DNA from: Gammaproteobacteria bacterium
Lineage (GTDB): Bacteria; Pseudomonadota; Gammaproteobacteria; GCA-001735895
DNA: 64,000 bases
Reading direction: 5' to 3'
Assembly: GCA_024225395.1 (NCBI GenBank)
Contig: JAAEMR010000251.1
Span: forward strand, 1-64,000
Below are positions 47,669-56,363 of the stretch, in pieces. The position numbers and the translations under genes are program-made. Below the pieces are notes generated by a model. That model made no database searches. It saw only the letters and a program-made list of their open reading frames with translations, and was not told the DNA's origin. Each line of letters starts with the position of its first letter. Positions within the stretch are counted from its first letter, which is position 1.

Positions 47669-48537
47669 TATTTTTTCTCCCGTAATTCGGAATAAAGAAA
47701 GGGTACTATGATAGCCAGAACGCTGAATAACATAATCATGGCACTTGCTGCACCAAGCCCCATCTGCGCTCTATTAAATGCAAAGGTGTACATAAAGTTT
47801 GCAGGCAGGTCTGATGAATAACCGGGTCCTCCACCAGTAAGCGCTTGCACCAGGTCGAAACTTTTTATGGCAATATGAGTTAACACAATGATGGAGCTGA
47901 AAAAAACCGGTCTCATTATCGGTAAAATAATATGCCAGTAGATGCGCGCAGGAGAGGCACCGTCTATTTCTGCTGCTTTTACGATATTATCATCAACACC
48001 GCGTAAGCCCGCAAGAAACATGGCCATTACAAAACCGCTTGATTGCCAGACTGCGGCAATAACAATGGTGTAAATAGCCATGTCTGATTCAACCAGCCAG
48101 CGAAACTCAAAATCAGTAAAACCGAAATCATGGACTAATTTCTCTATACCCAACCCGGGGTTAAGAATCCATTTCCATGCTGTTCCGGTGACAATAAAAG
48201 AGACCGCCATGGGGTATAAATAGATGGTTCGGATAGCACCTTCAGCACGAATATTTCGATCCAGGAAAATGGCTAATACGAGGCCTAAAACGAGGGATAT
48301 AGCAATAAATAACAGGGTAAATATCCCCAGGTTATCAATAGCAACTAACCATCTGGGGTTATTGAAGAGGCGCTCATACTGATCCCAGCCGACAAAATCC
48401 CATTGAGGTAACATGCGACTCTTGGTAAATGAAAGTACTGCTGTCCAGGCTATAAAGCCATACATACAGACAACCATCACTACTGTTGTGGGTGCCAAAA
48501 CAATTTTAGGTAAGTAATTTTCTATACGAGCCAGCAT
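47668..48537 (-). CDS. gltF: Sugar ABC transporter permease (GltF/MalF type)
   Basis: 289 residues, six membrane helices. EAA loop EIDGASPARIYWHIILPIMRP (21-residue family motif, partly shown here as EIDGAS and ILPIMRP). It pairs with GltG to form the channel. It is separated from gltB by a 181-base gap containing a strong hairpin. Confidence 0.9.
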   Translation of the reverse strand: MLARIENYLPKIVLAPTTVVMVVCMYGFIAWTAVLSFTKSRMLPQWDFVGWDQYERLFNNPRWLVAIDNLGIFTLLFIAISLVLGLVLAIFLDRNIRAEGAIRTIYLYPMAVSFIVTGTAWKWILNPGLGIEKLVHDFGFTDFEFRWLVESDMAIYTIVIAAVWQSSGFVMAMFLAGLRGVDDNIVKAAEIDGASPARIYWHIILPIMRPVFFSSIIVLTHIAIKSFDLVQALTGGGPGYSSDLPANFMYTFAFNRAQMGLGAASAMIMLFSVLAIIVPFLYSELREKK

Positions 48538-48669
48538 GACATATACCTATCGATTACTTATTAGAAAAGTTGAAATATTTTTGCTAACAACCGACCTGGT
48601 TATATAAAACGTGACTTCCAGATTGTTAACATCAATATATCTCTGGATTTTTAAATCATTAACTATCAA

Positions 48670-48701
48670 GGATCGATGCTCGATGTAATAAGCATCGATC
48701 C
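48670..48701 (-). terminator. Hairpin after gltB (attenuator or mRNA-stabilising)
   Basis: An 11-bp perfect stem (GGATCGATGCT/AGCATCGATCC) with a 10-base loop lies 18 bases after the gltB stop, with no strong U-run. Such structures behind binding-protein genes commonly limit read-through and stabilise the upstream mRNA, so that binding protein exceeds permease. Confidence 0.6.
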
Positions 48702-48718
48702 CCAGTACCTTTAGATTA

Positions 48719-49969
48719 TTACTTCGCTGCTGCTATTGCTGAAACTAATTGATTCATCCCTTCGCTGGGACTCAGACTGGAATTAAAGTAATTAGTAACC
48801 GTATCATTAATTGCACCGGAAACTGCTTCTGAAACTGCCATACCATGTGCAAAACTGGGGACCAGTCCGCCAGTTTGGGAGCTTGCTACAAATGCATCCA
48901 TCGAATCATGTGCACATGAATCAAATTCAGTACGCGCCATGCCTAATTTTGCAGGAATAGAACCTTTATTAAGATTAAATACTTTTTGGAAATCAGTGCT
49001 TAAAATCTCTTTAGCCATCACATTTTGTGCTTTAGTATCTTCCGTGTTCTTTTGCTTGAAGAAAGCAAATGAATCGATATTAAATGTGAAACTACCTGAT
49101 GTGCCCGGAGCCGAAACACAAACAAAATCTGTACCTACATTTTTGTTGGCTACTTTAAATTCACCTTTTGCCCAGTCACCCATGATCTGCATACCTGCTT
49201 TACCATTAATGACCATGGAGGTAGCAACATTCCAGTCACGTCCGGGAGAGTTAGCATCTACAAACTGACGAAGTTCGCCAAAAGTTTTGAAAACCGCTTT
49301 TGTTGTATCACTCTTCAGTGTGCTCATGTCCAGATCAACGAATGCTTTTTTATAATAATCAGCACCACCGACACCTAACACGACTGCTTCAAAAACAGTG
49401 GCATCCTGCCAGGGCTGACCACCATGCGCCAGTGCAATGTAACCTGCATCCTGAATCTTCTTTGCCTGAACGATAAAATCACTCCAGGTTGTAGGAATGG
49501 TTGCTCCTGACTTACGAAATACTTCAGGGTTTGCCCACAACCAGTTAACACGATGAACATTCACAGGGGCTGCCACATAACTGCCCTTATGCTTCATAAC
49601 ATCAGAAACAACTGCGGGTAGCATACTGTCCCAATTGTTTGCTTTAGCAACGCTGTCGATATTGGCCAGGAATCCCAGATCACCCCATTCTTGAATCGAG
49701 GGTCCTTTGATTTGAGCTGCTGTAGGAGGATTACCAGAAATTGCACGTGATTTAAGTACGGTCATGGCATTCTCACCACCACCTCCGGCAACAGCAAAAT
49801 CTGTCCAGCTAACACCTGAATTATTCAGTTTCGTTTTAAGGTATTTGACACTGGCAGCTTCACCACCACTTGTCCACCAATGTAATACTTCTACGTCACT
49901 AGACTGAGCTAATGGTACGTTAAAAGCTAAAGTTGATGCCACTGTTAATGTGGCTAAATTCATTTTCAT
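48719..49969 (-). CDS. gltB: Sugar-binding periplasmic protein of the ABC importer (GltB type)
   Basis: 416 residues with a Sec signal peptide (hydrophobic core about 5-20, cleavage near AQSS). The mature protein starts DVEVLHWWTSGGEAA, characteristic of glucose/mannose-type cluster-1 binding proteins. VHRVNWLWANPEVFRKSG and MGDWAKGEF segments follow. It captures the sugar in the periplasm for GltF-GltG. It is the first gene of the importer-glk transcript. Confidence 0.92.
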   Translation of the reverse strand: MKMNLATLTVASTLAFNVPLAQSSDVEVLHWWTSGGEAASVKYLKTKLNNSGVSWTDFAVAGGGGENAMTVLKSRAISGNPPTAAQIKGPSIQEWGDLGFLANIDSVAKANNWDSMLPAVVSDVMKHKGSYVAAPVNVHRVNWLWANPEVFRKSGATIPTTWSDFIVQAKKIQDAGYIALAHGGQPWQDATVFEAVVLGVGGADYYKKAFVDLDMSTLKSDTTKAVFKTFGELRQFVDANSPGRDWNVATSMVINGKAGMQIMGDWAKGEFKVANKNVGTDFVCVSAPGTSGSFTFNIDSFAFFKQKNTEDTKAQNVMAKEILSTDFQKVFNLNKGSIPAKLGMARTEFDSCAHDSMDAFVASSQTGGLVPSFAHGMAVSEAVSGAINDTVTNYFNSSLSPSEGMNQLVSAIAAAK

Positions 49970-50221
49970 AACAAATATCCTCAGAATAGTTATAGTTTTT
50001 TCCTGGTATCAACCAGCACCACATTTAGTCTAAAGAAGAATCTATGTCAGAACGTCGATATTTATTACAAATTGTTACAGCGAGATTTCTAGTTATAGAG
50101 TTACTTAAACCTGCATTTCTCACAGGATTGACAAAACCTCGCCAGTTCCTTGAATCTATAGGAAATTATAGTATTTCGGGCTAGAAAATTCGGGGCCTAA
50201 TATTCGCCCCTCGAATAATTA

Positions 50222-50352
50222 ACCAGTGGCTGTTAACAGGACCAGGATGCAGCAACAAGCCGGCAGGTTTGTGGATAACAATAATATGTTCATCTTGATA
50301 GTGAATGACTAAAGAGTTAATAAGGGGTAATTTGTCTGGCGTAGGGGTATTG
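50222..50352 (-). pseudogene. Remnant copy of the truC 5' end
   Basis: Bases 50248-50354 closely match 41354-41459, the first ~35 codons of truC plus its upstream flank. Shared runs include the DEHIIVIHKPAGLL coding stretch. The start codon is changed (ATG to ACG), and the reading frame loses similarity after about 45 codons (LLHPGPVNSHWL). The copy has the same orientation as truC, 8.9 kb away. Confidence 0.9.
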
Positions 50353-50362
50353 CCGGTTTATC

Positions 50363-51577
50363 TCAGGCGCTTTTTTTTAACTTTTCAATAATTTGTTTAG
50401 ACGATTGTGGTTTAGCTATATAGAATCCCTGACCATATTCAATAGACATCGCCCGCAGCGTATTGAATTCTTTCTTATTTTCCAGCCCCTCCGCTACCGT
50501 GGAGAAACCGAGCGCCTTGGAGAGTCTAACCATTCCTATTACCAGTTTTTTAGCCTTTGAACTCTGGTACATTTTCTTTATAAAGGTCTGGTCAACTTTT
50601 AGAGTATCTACTTCCAGTTCGAGGAGGTGCTCCATACTGGAATAACCTGTGCCAAAATCATCAATAGCGATGCTAAATCCAAGTTCCCTGCAACGACTAG
50701 CCCAATTAATGACAAGCTGATAATCAGAGGTCATACTTTCAGTTATTTCCAGTTTCAGGCTGGCGGGTGGAAATCCAGTTTCTGCTACAACCCTGGCGAC
50801 TTTATCAATAAAACCTGTGTCTGCAATTTGTTTGGAAGATACATTAACAGCGATAAACAGCGGTGGAGCATCAGGCAATACTTTGTTACGTTCGGTCTGC
50901 ATGGTAATCATATCCTTAATAGCCTGGCGCAGAACATACATGCCTATCGAGATGATTAGCGTGGTTTCCTCTGCCAGAGGGATAAATTTACTGGGCGGAA
51001 TAGTACCCTTGGTCGGATGATTCCAGCGAGCTAGTGCTTCAAATCCTGCCCACTTTCCTGTCTGCATATTGAGTAATGGCTGGTAATGCACAAGTAATTC
51101 TTTATTTAGCAGTGCTTCGCGTAATTCATTTTCTCGCCTGAATTTTTCAATTGCCACTGTCTGTGTTTCTTCTGACATAGTGTCGTCGGGCAGCGGAACA
51201 TTAAGCTGAGATAACATGCCTGCTTTCCGTGTATGCCCGATGCTGGTACGGTAACGTGAGATAATAACGCGGATCAGCATGCGTAACATTGGTTCTGTAT
51301 TCTTCAACCGTTCAGTGAGTTGCTCACGGCTGATGACTGTTAACACGGTGTCCTTGATTGCGATGGCTGTTGCGGTTCTGGGCTCATCGTTGATGAGCGC
51401 CATTTCACCAAATAATTGACCCGGAGTCAGGGTACCAAGCAGAACTTGTTTGTCTTTTTCAATTGTGGAGATTTCAACAAGTCCACTTTCGATGACATAG
51501 GCAATTGCACCTTCATCCCCCTCAGAAAAGATGCGGGTATTGCTTGAGAAGGTCTGGGTGTAAAGCTTATCTGACAT
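50363..51577 (-). CDS. Cyclic-nucleotide-binding domain plus EAL phosphodiesterase
   Basis: 404 residues. Residues ~10-115 form a CAP-like cNMP domain, with the phosphate-binding-cassette pattern FGEMALINDEPRTATAIA at about 56-73. The EAL domain (about 150-404) has an intact EAL (180-182) in FEALARWNHP, and DDFGTGYSSMEHL. It should cleave c-di-GMP under control of a bound nucleotide, possibly cAMP, though the PBC Arg alone does not decide which. No DNA-binding domain. Downstream of pspF on the same strand but 400 bases away. Confidence 0.9.
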   Translation of the reverse strand: MSDKLYTQTFSSNTRIFSEGDEGAIAYVIESGLVEISTIEKDKQVLLGTLTPGQLFGEMALINDEPRTATAIAIKDTVLTVISREQLTERLKNTEPMLRMLIRVIISRYRTSIGHTRKAGMLSQLNVPLPDDTMSEETQTVAIEKFRRENELREALLNKELLVHYQPLLNMQTGKWAGFEALARWNHPTKGTIPPSKFIPLAEETTLIISIGMYVLRQAIKDMITMQTERNKVLPDAPPLFIAVNVSSKQIADTGFIDKVARVVAETGFPPASLKLEITESMTSDYQLVINWASRCRELGFSIAIDDFGTGYSSMEHLLELEVDTLKVDQTFIKKMYQSSKAKKLVIGMVRLSKALGFSTVAEGLENKKEFNTLRAMSIEYGQGFYIAKPQSSKQIIEKLKKSA

Positions 51578-51983
51578 TTATCTGGTCTGTTATCGGGTAG
51601 ATATCTGCACTTGAAGTGAAAAGTATACTGTCTGATGATTTATTGAAAGTAAATAATATTCCTTATAGTTAGTTATATGACATAAATTCAGTTTATTCCA
51701 GTTTATTTAAGGTATTTCAGGAGTTATGGTATTGGACTGGTATCCACTGGACTGCTGTCACCTGCAGTGAAGTTATTCCTGGATAGGTATCAAGCTACAG
51801 CTGGATCCTGACAGAAATGATCCTGTTAGCAAAAAGGAAGAAGGAGCAACGCCCGAACAACAGCTCAGCCTTGGTTATAATATGCAACTGACCGAGTCTT
51901 TGGGCCTGGCTCTCTGTGATCTATTTTTTATTAGGTTAAAGTATTTCAGCCAAATTATCAGAACAGAGTTTGAACGAAATACA
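51578..51983. other. Interval between EAL gene and pspF
   Basis: About 400 bases. A plus-strand open stretch from about 51785 contains a protein-like run (LQLDPDRNDPVSKKEE, then EQQLSLGYNMQLTESLGLA) but has no start or SD and runs into the 3' end of pspF. It may be a decayed gene. No RNA gene or terminator was seen. Confidence 0.35.
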
Positions 51984-53036
51984 TCAATCAATTTTACTAT
52001 TTATAGATGGATATTTACGGAGATAAGCTCTGATTTGATGATAACTCAAACCCAGGGCATCAGCTGTTTTGCGCTGGTTAAAGCGGTATTGGTCCAGAGC
52101 ACGCTGTAATAGCTCTATCTCATGTTGCTGAATATAAGCTTTAAAGTCATGCGGCAGACTTTCGATGTCACGCTTCTTTACCTCTTCCTGCTTAACTTCC
52201 ACTTCCTGCTCGACAATCGTTTCATCTGCCTGGTGAGTTGAATCATTATGCAACGGTCGAAACGGGGACTCAAAGGGATCAAAATCGATATGGTCAATGG
52301 GTGTATCAATCTGACATCGATAAACCGCTCGTTCAATCACATTTTTTAACTCCCTCAAATTTCCCGGCCAGGCATAGTTCACCAAATGATGCATTGACTC
52401 ATCAGTAAAACCTGGAAAAAAATCACGCTTGAGTTCTTTAATCATTCCAGTGGCAAAAAAATCCGATAGCAACGGAATATCATCTTCTCTAAAACGCAAT
52501 GGAGGCAGGGTTATTACATCAAATGAAAGTCTATCGAGTAAATCAGCCCTGAACTTACCCTGTTCCACCATCAGAGGAAGATCCATATTTGCAGCGCCAA
52601 CAATGCGAACATTAACCGATAAAGTCTCCCTGCCCCCTACCCGTTCAAACTCTCCATATTCAACAACCCTGAGTAATTTTTCCTGCAACCTGAGAGACAT
52701 ATTTGCAATTTCATCCAGGAAAAGTGTTCCACCATCCGCCTGTTCGAACCGCCCAAGGTGACGTTTAGTTGCACCGGTAAAGGAACCTGCTTCATGCCCG
52801 AACAGCTCAGATTCAAGTAATGTTTCAGGCAACGCTGAGCAGTTTAACTTGATAAGCGTGTTATCCCAGTTGGAGGACAGGAAGTGAAGTCTTTCAGCAA
52901 ATAACTCTTTGCCGGTTCCTCGTTCACCAATAATCAATACCGGTTTATTAAGAGAGGCAACCTGAGATATTTGCTCCAGAGCATTGAGGAATGATGCAGA
53001 CTCTCCAATCAGTTTATGGGTTTCATGCTGGGTCAT
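51984..53036 (-). CDS. pspF: PspF-like sigma-54 activator of the phage-shock response
   Basis: 350 residues: an AAA+ sigma-54-interaction domain directly at the N-terminus (no receiver), then a ~45-residue acidic linker and a Fis-type HTH (RKTADALGLSYHQIRAYLRK). Walker A is GERGTGKE, and the Walker B region is GGTLFLDEI. The sigma-54-contacting loop is GSFTGA (84-89) rather than GAFTGA. E. coli PspF has the same receiver-less layout and is inhibited by PspA. It is divergent from the psp operon, whose promoter is of sigma-54 type. Confidence 0.92.
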   Translation of the reverse strand: MTQHETHKLIGESASFLNALEQISQVASLNKPVLIIGERGTGKELFAERLHFLSSNWDNTLIKLNCSALPETLLESELFGHEAGSFTGATKRHLGRFEQADGGTLFLDEIANMSLRLQEKLLRVVEYGEFERVGGRETLSVNVRIVGAANMDLPLMVEQGKFRADLLDRLSFDVITLPPLRFREDDIPLLSDFFATGMIKELKRDFFPGFTDESMHHLVNYAWPGNLRELKNVIERAVYRCQIDTPIDHIDFDPFESPFRPLHNDSTHQADETIVEQEVEVKQEEVKKRDIESLPHDFKAYIQQHEIELLQRALDQYRFNQRKTADALGLSYHQIRAYLRKYPSINSKID

Positions 53037-53163
53037 TTATGCCTCTATCTGGTTATTTTAACTAATTAGTAATCATTATAACCACGTATGCAATTTTATC
53101 CAGAAGTTTAAAAAAGGTAGATATTCATTTTAAATTCAATAACTTACATGCACATATTCATAA

Positions 53164-53180
53164 TTGGCACGGAATATGTA
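53164..53180 (+). promoter_or_regulatory. PspF-type sigma-54 promoter of the psp operon
   Basis: TTGGCAC-GGAAT-ATGTA: perfect -24 box. The -12 has GT where GC is usual; from memory, the E. coli pspA promoter shares this feature. The predicted start is near 53190, about 43 bases before the first gene. PspF enhancer sites would lie in 53037-53160. Confidence 0.75.
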
Positions 53181-53232
53181 AAGAGAACAATAAATTATCG
53201 AAATGTAAAATTGAATTTCCAGGAGAAGGCAG

Positions 53233-53619
53233 ATGAAAACCAACAATATCATAAAGCACTTAAAACTAGTTTCAGTGGTAGGCCTTATTATATCTGTTTC
53301 AGTTACTGGAAATGCCCTGGCTGAAGATACTTCAAATAGCCAGATTGAAAAGCAGCAACTTCAAATATTGCAAGAATGGAATAAAAAGGCGCAGGCACGG
53401 TTTAACAGGAAAATGGAGCAAAAACTCAGTAATGAGATACAGGCATTAGCTAACATGCCACCTAAAAAATCTTTTTATGCCAGCCGCCAGTCATTCAATA
53501 CTGATACAGATGCAAAACTGGTCAAAGCAGTTAACAACCGGTCTGGAATCAACACTCAGATATCCACCCCGGTAAAAACCATTAGCAACAACAATGAACA
53601 TTGTCTTATCAACTTATAG
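53233..53619 (+). CDS. Unknown exported protein, first gene of the psp operon
   Basis: 128 residues with a clear Sec signal peptide (hydrophobic core about 12-25, cleavage after NALA at 30). The mature part is about 98 residues, helical and charged in its first half (QQLQILQEWNKKAQARFNRKME), then Ser/Thr/Asn-rich. It has no membrane anchor or lipobox. One cysteine lies near the end (HCLINL). SD AGGAG, seven bases before the ATG. It lies between the sigma-54 promoter and pspA, with the pspA start 11 bases after its stop. I do not recognise the family; a periplasmic stress protein is a guess from context. Confidence 0.8.
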   Translation: MKTNNIIKHLKLVSVVGLIISVSVTGNALAEDTSNSQIEKQQLQILQEWNKKAQARFNRKMEQKLSNEIQALANMPPKKSFYASRQSFNTDTDAKLVKAVNNRSGINTQISTPVKTISNNNEHCLINL

Positions 53620-53629
53620 AGGAATAGTC

Positions 53630-54298
53630 ATGGGAATTTTTAGCCGATTAAACGACATTGTTAACTCCAACATCAATGTCATGCTGGATAAAGCGGAAGA
53701 TCCAGAAAAAATAATACGCCTGGTTATCCAGGAAATGGAAGATACCCTGGTCGAAGTTAGATCCGATGCAGCAAGAACCATTGCCGACAAGAAAAAACTT
53801 CGTCGCAAGATTGACCTGATGGCTCGTGAAGTCACTGAGTGGGAAAGAAAGGCAGAGTTGGCCATTTCAAAAGCCCGCGAAGACCTGGCGCGTGCCGCAC
53901 TGACAGAAAAACATAACCTGGAAAGAGATGCTGAAATACTCGAAAGTGATTTACAGGAACTTGAACAGCACCTGACCAAGCTCAATGAAGATATCGGTCA
54001 GTTACAACAAAAGCTGGATGACGCCAAAAACCGTCATAAAGCCATGGTATTAAAGCATGATACCGTTTCAAGCCGCCTTCGTACTCGCACTAAACTTCAT
54101 GATGACCGAATCAATGATGCTTTAGGTCGGTTTGATGGGATCGAAGAGAAAATCGATCAAATGGAGGGCAAGGTAGATGCTTTTGATATTGGCCGTGATC
54201 GCACACTGCAAGACCAGTTCGCAGAGCTTGAATCAGAAGACGTGATTGATGATGAACTGGCTAAACTAAAGGCTCGTTTAAAAACTAAAAGTGAGTAA
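53630..54298 (+). CDS. pspA: Phage shock protein A
   Basis: 222 residues from the ATG at 53630 (SD AGAGGAA). An open frame starting at 53594 overlaps the previous gene and is unlikely. The N-terminal amphipathic helix (GIFSRLNDIVNSNINVMLDKAEDPEK in parts) is followed by long coiled coils, normal for the PspA/Vipp1 (ESCRT-III-like) family. PspA binds and inhibits PspF, and on membrane stress it assembles on the inner membrane to limit proton leakage. Confidence 0.97.
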   Translation: MGIFSRLNDIVNSNINVMLDKAEDPEKIIRLVIQEMEDTLVEVRSDAARTIADKKKLRRKIDLMAREVTEWERKAELAISKAREDLARAALTEKHNLERDAEILESDLQELEQHLTKLNEDIGQLQQKLDDAKNRHKAMVLKHDTVSSRLRTRTKLHDDRINDALGRFDGIEEKIDQMEGKVDAFDIGRDRTLQDQFAELESEDVIDDELAKLKARLKTKSE

Positions 54299-54371
54299 GA
54301 TCGGATTAAATCATGCTTATTAAATCAAATAATCTATGTATAATTTTATTTTTTAACTCAAAGGAATAATC

Positions 54372-54614
54372 ATGGGTGTATTTGAAATGGTGGTAGCCGT
54401 TGTTGCCATCAGCATAACCGGAGGCGTCATTAGCAAATCCATTAAAGCCAAAATTGAGGCTGAAAAAAGTGCTAACAAAAGTGACAGGAAAATATCTGAA
54501 AAGCGCTTTAATGAAATTGAACAGAGATTGATTGTGCTTGAACAAATTGTCACCAGTGAAGGTTACGAACTAAATCAGCAGTTTAAGAATATTGAAAATG
54601 AAAAAATCAAATAA
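54372..54614 (+). CDS. PspB-like small membrane protein (extra copy)
   Basis: 80 residues: an N-terminal membrane helix (about 3-22) followed by a charged coiled coil (KRFNEIEQRLIVLEQIV). This is the same plan as PspB but with little direct sequence identity. It sits between pspA and the recognisable pspB (SD AAGGAA). It is probably a second PspB-type adaptor that senses or transmits membrane stress. An AT-rich stretch with TATAAT at 54339-54344 lies just upstream and might be an extra promoter. Confidence 0.75.
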   Translation: MGVFEMVVAVVAISITGGVISKSIKAKIEAEKSANKSDRKISEKRFNEIEQRLIVLEQIVTSEGYELNQQFKNIENEKIK

Positions 54615-54628
54615 TAGAGGTAAATATC

Positions 54629-54856
54629 ATGGGTGAGGAACTTTTAGTAATACCAATACTCTTTTTAACAATAGTTGTACCTCTATGGCTAGTTTTACAT
54701 TATGTAGCCAAGTTCAAGTCTGCTAAATCATTATCCAGTTCCGATGAAGAAGCACTTGCAGAGTTATGGCATCAGGCAGATAAATTTGAATCCAGAATTG
54801 AATCACTTGAAACCATTCTGGATGAAGAAGTGCCTGGCTGGAGATCACAATCATGA
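54629..54856 (+). CDS. pspB: Phage shock protein B
   Basis: 75 residues with a membrane helix (about 4-26, ending VPLWLVLHYVAKF) and a C-terminal helix (ALAELWHQADKFESRIESLETILD in parts), the standard PspB pattern. With PspC it senses envelope stress and draws PspA away from PspF. Overlaps pspC by four bases. Confidence 0.93.
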   Translation: MGEELLVIPILFLTIVVPLWLVLHYVAKFKSAKSLSSSDEEALAELWHQADKFESRIESLETILDEEVPGWRSQS

Positions 54857-55257
54857 ACAAAAAATTTACCTACACTTTTGAATATCACCAAAATCTATAT
54901 CGTGATACTGAAAATAAGAAAATTTCAGGTGTTTGCGCTGGGATTGCGGACTATTTTTCCATCAATGTCACGGTCATTCGTATACTGACAGTATTATCCG
55001 CATTGACTTTTACCTTTATTACATTTCTTGCTTACATCGCAGGAACAATTTTCCTAAAGCCAAAACCATTCGATCTGTATGCAGATGAAGAAGATGAGGA
55101 TTACTGGAGACGCTACCGGAAATCTCCAAGAAACACGCTGGCTGAAGCACGTAATAAATTTCGCAAACTTGAACAGAAAATTCGTAAGCTTGAAACCTAC
55201 GTGACCTCAAAGAAGTTCACCCTGGATCGAGAGTTTGAAGAAATGGGCAAACATTAA
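54853..55257 (+). CDS. pspC: Phage shock protein C
   Basis: 134 residues. The PspC domain begins about residue 14 with LYRDTENKKISGVCAGIADYF and has a membrane helix at about 45-68 (LTFTFITFLAYIAGTIF). A charged C-terminal helix (FRKLEQKIRKLETYV) follows. Partner of PspB at the inner membrane. The RND adaptor gene starts 18 bases later. Confidence 0.93.
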   Translation: MNKKFTYTFEYHQNLYRDTENKKISGVCAGIADYFSINVTVIRILTVLSALTFTFITFLAYIAGTIFLKPKPFDLYADEEDEDYWRRYRKSPRNTLAEARNKFRKLEQKIRKLETYVTSKKFTLDREFEEMGKH

Positions 55258-55275
55258 AACAATAGCAACCCTGTT

Positions 55276-56361
55276 ATGAAAATCCTGAGCAGATACCCGT
55301 GGATAATATCTCTTTTCCTCATCCTGTCATTAGCGACATGGCTGGCAACCGGCCTGCTACAGGCAGCTCCGGAAAAAAACCAGCCAAAACCTGCAACCAC
55401 TCCGGTACCTAAAGTAAGAGTACAAAAGATAAGCCCTCAAAAGGTGCATCAATCAATTATTTTGTATGGACGCACTGAACCCAGTAGAAGCACTGTTCTA
55501 CGCGCAGAGCTGAGTGGACGCATCACCGAGATTTACGCCACAAGAGGTCAGAGAATTAAAAAAAATGCACCGGTCATGCGGTTGGACTTAAATGACAGGG
55601 ATAAACAGCTGATCTATGTTGAAGCCAGACTTGCGCAACATAAACTAGAATTCGAAGGTTCAAAATCATTAAGCCTTAAAGGTTACCAGGGAAAAGCCCA
55701 ACTAGCTCAAAGCCAGGCTGACCTGAAAGAAACTGAAGCCAGGATCGCCCAGTTAAAAAAAGAAATTAAAAATACATTACTTCGAGCTCCATTTGACGGA
55801 GTTATTTACGACCGGACAGTAGAACTCGGTGATTACATAACGGTAGGTGAACAACTGGCAGATTTTATTGATTTAAATCCTCTGATAGTTAGAGGAAATG
55901 TAAGCCAGCAAAATATTCAATCTATTTACCTAAAGCAAAAAGCACTGGTTACTTTTGCCGGGAACATTAAAAAAACTGGTAAGGTGCATTACATTTCATC
56001 CATGTCCAACACTCAAACCAATACCTTTCGTATAGAAGTATCGCTGGATAATCCCGATCTTAAAATACTGGCCGGGTTGACGACAGAAATAGAGATACCA
56101 TTGAAACAAATTGATGCCATAAAGATCAGCCCTGCATTATTTTCTCTCGATGAAAATGGTGTTATCGGAATTAAATGGGTCAAACATAACACAGTTCAGT
56201 TCAGCACGATCGATGTTATAAAAACAGAGGCTGACGGAGTGTGGATTAAAGCACTCGACCCTGACATTAAAATTATAACCGTTGGCCAGGCCTTCGTAAG
56301 AAAAGGCGACAAGGTTGATGCCGTTCTTGAACACGATAATATAGCCGACCAGAGCTCTTAA
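55276..56361 (+). CDS. RND efflux periplasmic adaptor (HlyD/MFP family)
   Basis: 361 residues. An N-terminal signal/anchor helix (about 8-28), a lipoyl-like half (LSGRITEIYATRGQRIKKNAPVMRLD in parts), a short helical hairpin (about 110-155), the second half with LLRAPFDGVIYDRTVELGDYI, then beta-barrel and membrane-proximal domains. It links the inner-membrane pump encoded next to an outer-membrane channel that is not encoded here. It has no clear SD and starts 18 bases after pspC, so it is probably read through from the psp promoter. Confidence 0.92.
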   Translation: MKILSRYPWIISLFLILSLATWLATGLLQAAPEKNQPKPATTPVPKVRVQKISPQKVHQSIILYGRTEPSRSTVLRAELSGRITEIYATRGQRIKKNAPVMRLDLNDRDKQLIYVEARLAQHKLEFEGSKSLSLKGYQGKAQLAQSQADLKETEARIAQLKKEIKNTLLRAPFDGVIYDRTVELGDYITVGEQLADFIDLNPLIVRGNVSQQNIQSIYLKQKALVTFAGNIKKTGKVHYISSMSNTQTNTFRIEVSLDNPDLKILAGLTTEIEIPLKQIDAIKISPALFSLDENGVIGIKWVKHNTVQFSTIDVIKTEADGVWIKALDPDIKIITVGQAFVRKGDKVDAVLEHDNIADQSS

Positions 56362-56363
56362 CC

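Noticed and set aside
41495-50352. Prophage or integrative element around the glucose genes
   Set aside because: No integrase, attachment site or phage gene; only the truC repeat and one dead transposase support rearrangement.
53594-53629. Longer pspA start
   Set aside because: It overlaps the upstream gene. The PspA N-terminal helix and a good SD belong to the ATG at 53630.
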